From positions 62,001 through 126,000 of the forward strand of contig JBMNGN010000004.1 in assembly GCA_050949865.1 (NCBI GenBank): a stretch of DNA of 64,000 nucleotides. Reading direction: 5' to 3'. Source of the DNA: JBMNGN01 sp050949865. Its GTDB lineage: Bacteria > Bacillota > Syntrophomonadia > Syntrophomonadales > Syntrophomonadaceae. This document shows, piece by piece, positions 60,945 through 64,000 of this stretch (its first letter is position 1; every line of letters starts with the position of its first letter). A model generated the notes under the pieces. That model worked only from the letters and a program-made list of their open reading frames with translations. It made no database searches and was not told the origin of the DNA. Made by a program: the position numbers and the translations under genes.

Positions 60945-61033
60945 TTTCGTTCCTCCCCTTCTTCACACTCATATAGCTTAATTGTACCTATCCCCTAACA
61001 GTTTAGTCAAACCTTTTGTTATTGAAATTATTT

Positions 61034-61066
61034 AGTATACAATTTATACAGTATGTGCTGTATAAT
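61034..61066. promoter_or_regulatory. Operator candidate between padR and acyl-CoA dehydrogenase
   Basis: TATACAGTATGTGCTGTATA (61045-61064) is a 7-6-7 inverted repeat; just upstream GTATACAATTTATAC (61035-61049) forms a second, overlapping one. The right end overlaps a TATAAT box (61061-61066) for the padR gene. Such paired TATAC/GTATA palindromes are typical PadR targets. Confidence 0.65.
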
Positions 61067-61120
61067 GTATTTATCCGAGTGAAGGTTAAACTATTATTAT
61101 ATGAGGGGTTATGGTAATCT

Positions 61121-61660
61121 ATGTCACTGGAGTTTACTATTTTAGGCCTATTAAATCGAAAACCGCGGACAGGATACGAAATTTCCAAAATTGTTTCCAG
61201 GACCACCAACTTTTACTGGACGGCTACGCAAACCCAAGTCTACCAATATTTAAAAAAAATGGCCGCTAAAGAATGGGTAGCGGTGAACACCGTATTGCAA
61301 ACCAACAAGCCATCAAAACAGATTTATTCTATTACCGCTAAGGGTGTGGAAAAATTTGAAACCTGGCTGCGCAATCCGCCTGCTCCGCGAACGGTCAAAA
61401 ACTCGTTTCTGGTACAGATGTATTTTCTGGATCACCTGAGCAAGGATGAAATCATCAAAAAAATCCAGGACGTGCAAAAAATGCATGAGAACCGGCTAAA
61501 AGAATACCTGGAATATAAAAAGGGGATCATTAACCACCAAAAGAGTGCTAAAGAGAATATGGCCAGATATTTGCCTCTTTTAGCAGGTATTATCATAGAA
61601 GAAGGCTGGATCAAATGGTGTGAAGAAGCACTGGAAGAATTAAATACCTTACCCGAATAA
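61121..61660 (+). CDS. PadR-family transcriptional regulator
   Basis: 179 residues. Winged helix LEFTILGLLNRKPRTGYEISKIVSRTTNFYWTATQTQVYQYLKKMAAKEWV at the N-terminus, then the C-terminal Vir-type helical dimerisation/ligand domain (EIIKKIQDVQKMHENRLKEYLEYKK). PadR proteins release DNA on binding small acids or CoA derivatives. It is divergent from the acyl-CoA dehydrogenase and a likely repressor of it and of itself. A strong terminator follows (61687-61740). Confidence 0.92.
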   Translation: MSLEFTILGLLNRKPRTGYEISKIVSRTTNFYWTATQTQVYQYLKKMAAKEWVAVNTVLQTNKPSKQIYSITAKGVEKFETWLRNPPAPRTVKNSFLVQMYFLDHLSKDEIIKKIQDVQKMHENRLKEYLEYKKGIINHQKSAKENMARYLPLLAGIIIEEGWIKWCEEALEELNTLPE

Positions 61661-61686
61661 GTATCCAAAGCTAAATGCTATTTAGT

Positions 61687-61740
61687 GAGGCCCCTTAAGG
61701 TAGACAGGAAAACCTGCTACCCCGGGGAACCTCTTTTTTT
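61687..61740 (+). terminator. Terminator of padR
   Basis: Nested stems GAGG/CCTC and GGTAGACAGG/CCTGCTACC around an AAAA loop, followed by TTTTTTT. Confidence 0.85.
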
Positions 61741-61803
61741 GCCAGGTGTTTTGGCGTTATTCAGGCCTTTGCTTTCCCCCTAGCGGCTGCTGGGTTTAAA
61801 TTT

Positions 61804-62061
61804 CTAAATCTGGTCATCGAGGATATATTGACTTTGTAGCTCCCTGATCTTGGGAGCTAACTGATTGATTTTTTCATGAACATCGGTATCCCGGCTCTCT
61901 CCAACAACCAGAATCCTGTTTTCATCCAATTGGATTCCAAGGTTGTACAGACCCTTTTTACTATCGGCACAGACAATAAGACCCTCATATTCCTCTTTGG
62001 CATAATCACCCTGTTTTAAGAAATCTGCTTTGCTTACAATTCTGCCTTTAATACCATCCAT
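61804..62061 (-). CDS. Small hypothetical protein
   Basis: 85 residues, beta then helical: GIKGRIVSKADFLKQGDYAKEEYEGLIVCAD, KKGLYNLGIQLDENRILVVGESRDTD and a helical end. Not recognised. AGGAGGCC precedes the ATG. It sits 78 bp downstream of the GIY-YIG gene. Confidence 0.6.
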   Translation of the reverse strand: MDGIKGRIVSKADFLKQGDYAKEEYEGLIVCADSKKGLYNLGIQLDENRILVVGESRDTDVHEKINQLAPKIRELQSQYILDDQI

Positions 62062-62139
62062 GTAAAAAGGCCTCCTTTCTTCGGTATAGTATATCTTTTC
62101 CCATTAGAGACCTTTTTTATTAGCATTTTTAGTCCAAGA

Positions 62140-62397
62140 TTATGAGGGTTTCCTGGTAAAGGATTGGACCAACCTGTCTTTTTGGGATCTGGACAATTTT
62201 TTGATGCTGTTTTCTCTTTCTAAGGCTTCACTTACTGTATGGGTAAACTCAAAATACACGCATTCGACCGGCAGCCTTCCCCGGGTATACTTGCTGGCTG
62301 TACCCTGATTGTGCTCTTCCACCCGCCGGTCTAGGTCAGTAGTATATCCGGTATAATATGATCCATCCCTGCATTTGAGAATATAAACATACGGCAT
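62140..62397 (-). CDS. GIY-YIG nuclease-domain protein (UPF0213/YhbQ type)
   Basis: 85 residues: YVYILKCRDGSYYTGYTTDLDRRVEEHNQGTASKYTRGRLPVECVYFE. Contains the GIY-YIG-like VYI...YTG pair, catalytic Arg in the DLDRR region and Glu. Terminal helical KKLSRSQKDRLVQ. These small nucleases are linked to DNA repair in E. coli. Full length. Confidence 0.92.
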   Translation of the reverse strand: MPYVYILKCRDGSYYTGYTTDLDRRVEEHNQGTASKYTRGRLPVECVYFEFTHTVSEALERENSIKKLSRSQKDRLVQSFTRKPS

Positions 62398-62522
62398 TTA
62401 TTTACCCTCCCTATAAACCTTAGCCCTATATTAACATAAAGCACCGGCATTAGTACCAGGTATGCGGGTTCATAAGGCCGTTATTCCAGGGGAATTGCCT
62501 AATCATCCTACCCAGGCCATAA

Positions 62523-63635
62523 TTATTTCCAGAGATCCAACTCCATGATGCCGTTTACAAAAGATTTATCAGTATTTACCCCAAGTATTTCAGCCAATTC
62601 GGGAATAGCGCAACAAGCTTCTCCTTCATGTTCAAAAGGAGCTGTTTTTATAAATCGCTTATCCTTGTTTACATAGTAGTGCTGCTGGTCAAGAAACAGC
62701 TTAATTGCCTTACCGCCATCAAGGTTAAAGCTGAACATGCCGAAACCATATAGGTTATCAAATCCTGCCTTTCCCAGGTCAATAGCCTGGTAATGTACCA
62801 TACTCCTAACTGTTTCCGGTGAAGGGTAATGGTTAAATCGGATTTTGTAACGAGAGTAAATCAGGGCTACAGCCCCGGATATCTGGGGAGCAGCCATGGA
62901 AGTTCCGGATAATTTTACATAGCGGTTCCCGGGATAAGTCGAATAAGTTTCAACTCCAGGGGCAACTACGTCTATACGGCTGTTGGAATTGCTAAAATTA
63001 GCAATTCCGGTTTGCAGGTCTATGGCCCCAACTGCCAGAGTTTCAGGATAGTAAGCCGGATATGATATTTCATCGGTATCCGGATTGCCATCGCCGGAAT
63101 TGCCGGCTGCACAGACTACCGTTATTCCTGCTTCAACCGCTTTGATTAGCTCCTGGTGCAGAGCATTGTTGCCTATAGCTCCGCCCAGGCTCATATTAAT
63201 AACATTTACCTTTTCCCCGTTTTTACCCTTCCATTTGCGGGCCCAGGCCAAACCCAGATTAATATTCAAATAACCGCCCATTCCATCCTTATTTAATACC
63301 TTTACCGCTAAAAGCTTTGTTTCAGGGGCAACTCCCAGTATTTGCCCATTGGCGGCTATTGTGCCGGCCACATGGGTGCCATGGCCATTTTCATCCATAT
63401 AATCAGGTTCTCCTGGGACAAAACTCCGGCCGTCAATTACATTGGCCTTTAAGTCAGGGTGGGTGTAATCTATTCCCGTATCTACAACGGCTACTACCGT
63501 TTCTTTACCCCTGGTCGTCGGCCACATACTCCGCGCAGCAATAAGCGATACCCCCGGCGGGGACCAGGCCTTCTGGCTAAACACCCCATCAAAAATTTCA
63601 ATAATCCTTGGATTCCAGGCCTTCAAACCAATCAC
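62523..63635 (-). CDS. Subtilisin-like serine protease (S8)
   Basis: 370 residues without signal peptide. Catalytic triad: Asp52 in VAVVDTGIDYTHPDL, His85 in DENGHGTHVAGT, Ser246 in LSGTSMAAPQISGA; oxyanion Asn179 in CAAGNSGDG. After about residue 300 a small stalk-like domain with FIKTAPFEHEGEACCAIPELAEILGV looks like a copper-amine-oxidase N-terminal-type module. The N-terminus lacks the usual inhibitor propeptide, as in intracellular AprX-like proteases. The start is poorly fixed: no clear ribosome site variant was compared. Confidence 0.93.
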   Translation of the reverse strand: MIGLKAWNPRIIEIFDGVFSQKAWSPPGVSLIAARSMWPTTRGKETVVAVVDTGIDYTHPDLKANVIDGRSFVPGEPDYMDENGHGTHVAGTIAANGQILGVAPETKLLAVKVLNKDGMGGYLNINLGLAWARKWKGKNGEKVNVINMSLGGAIGNNALHQELIKAVEAGITVVCAAGNSGDGNPDTDEISYPAYYPETLAVGAIDLQTGIANFSNSNSRIDVVAPGVETYSTYPGNRYVKLSGTSMAAPQISGAVALIYSRYKIRFNHYPSPETVRSMVHYQAIDLGKAGFDNLYGFGMFSFNLDGGKAIKLFLDQQHYYVNKDKRFIKTAPFEHEGEACCAIPELAEILGVNTDKSFVNGIMELDLWK

Positions 63636-63767
63636 CTCTCCTTGCTATATACTAAGCAGGAAGGTACAATTAGTTTCTTTGTCCACCTAAAGTATCTAAT
63701 TGTATTAACACCAGGGGGGAAAAAGTGTTATTATAAAGAAGGGGAGTAGTTCAGAGGTGAATTTGTC

Positions 63768-63887
63768 ATGGAAACCTTTGAATCTGTGTTTGTTATCACC
63801 ATTCTTCTGGGACTTGGAATCGGACTAATCGCCGCTATAATTGGGGTTTTCCTGTTCAACAACTTCGACTGGTGGGATAAACTTTGA
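63768..63887 (+). CDS. 39-residue single-span membrane peptide
   Basis: ATG 63768 with CAGAGGTGA 7 nt upstream. Reads METFESVFVITILLGLGIGL then AAIIGVFLFNNFDWWDKL: one hydrophobic helix with an acidic aromatic tail. Too short for standard gene finders. It resembles small spore or cell-division-associated peptides only in general form; function unknown. Confidence 0.55.
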   Translation: METFESVFVITILLGLGIGLIAAIIGVFLFNNFDWWDKL

Positions 63888-63909
63888 TAGAGAGAGAATT
63901 TAATATATT

Positions 63910-64000
63910 TTAATCTTTTTCATTGGCTTTTAGGATTAACAGCAATTCTAATTGGTCAATGGATGGTTCATTTTTATTCTCTTTTGCTATGTTTGGGTTT
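63910..64000 (-). CDS. C-terminus of an unknown protein (cut by window edge)
   Basis: About 30 codons read leftward end at TAA 63910-63912: NIAKENKNEPSIDQLELLLILKANEKD. The charged helical composition looks like protein; the gene's start lies beyond the window. Function not assignable. Confidence 0.35.
   Translation of the reverse strand, partial: NPNIAKENKNEPSIDQLELLLILKANEKD

Overview
The window looks like chromosome of a low-to-mid GC, spore-forming, fatty-acid-oxidising member of the Firmicutes, most like the Syntrophomonadaceae (an inference from gene content, not a database match). Support: an alpha/beta-type spore protein, a YtaF-like sporulation membrane protein, TRAP (MtrB), PadR and ECF regulators, and an anaerobic acyl-CoA oxidation set (acyl-CoA dehydrogenase, EtfB/EtfA, FixC/FixX-like ETF dehydrogenase, 3-hydroxybutyryl-CoA dehydrogenase, CoA-transferase).

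Layout. 0-4 kb: a leftward acyl-CoA metabolism cluster. It has the start of a carboxyltransferase-like gene, a CoA-transferase whose catalytic subunit is destroyed by several indels, and a MutS2-like ATPase without an Smr domain. 4.4-10.4 kb: APC permease, broken ferredoxin, AEC transporter, XdhC-like protein, VanX-like dipeptidase, N-truncated PadR with a partner membrane protein. 10.4-27.4 kb: an accessory region. A leftward cluster (ADP-ribosylglycohydrolase, HIRAN, coiled coil, J-domain protein, DUF4268) is broken by a fusion, a frameshift, an IS66 insertion with an 8-bp target duplication, and the edge of a phage remnant. The phage remnant (tail fragment, holin, amidase, HTH/zinc protein, SHOCT protein, two large serine recombinases) has itself been hit by a 3.3-kb Tn552/Mu-like DDE+ATPase transposon. 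That insertion lies exactly behind the seventh codon of the second recombinase, and its target duplication recreates a start codon.

27.4-36.7 kb: tRNA-Leu(GAG), then leftward housekeeping genes: peptide-binding protein, lytic transglycosylase, coaE, ytaF, mutM, polA, anti-sigma factor and ECF sigma factor. 37.1-39.3 kb holds the most unusual part. An intact tRNA-Leu(CAA) is followed by three identical 80-bp tandem repeats of its 3' half, each with a 17-bp UUCG-hairpin insert in the T-loop, and the whole is closed by a terminator. Facing it is a three-gene leftward cassette of TIGR04255-like, unknown and HEPN proteins. 39.5-41.3 kb: DUF169 protein, Phd/ParE toxin-antitoxin, TOBE protein. 41.5-50 kb: hbd, pyk, pfkA, mtrB, dnaE, SASP, HAD phosphatase. 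50-55.5 kb: coiled-coil protein, rhomboid protease, TauE/SafE permease, CheW, a tRNA-Pro 3' remnant, a small AT-rich duplicated module and tRNA-Pro(CGG). 55.7-61.7 kb: DUF4013 protein and the etfA-etfB-fixX-fixC plus acyl-CoA dehydrogenase cluster, with a divergent PadR regulator and a palindromic operator candidate between them. 61.8-64 kb: small conserved protein, GIY-YIG protein, subtilisin-like protease, a 39-residue membrane peptide and a cut-off gene.

How they work together: the etf/fix/acd genes, hbd and the CoA-transferase fit butyrate-type beta-oxidation with electrons passed from acyl-CoA to a membrane quinone or redox complex. pfkA-pyk is a normal glycolytic pair. The region between 11 and 27 kb is layered mobile-element debris. 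All coordinates, starts and repeat structures were read directly from the bases; family names rest on motif recognition.
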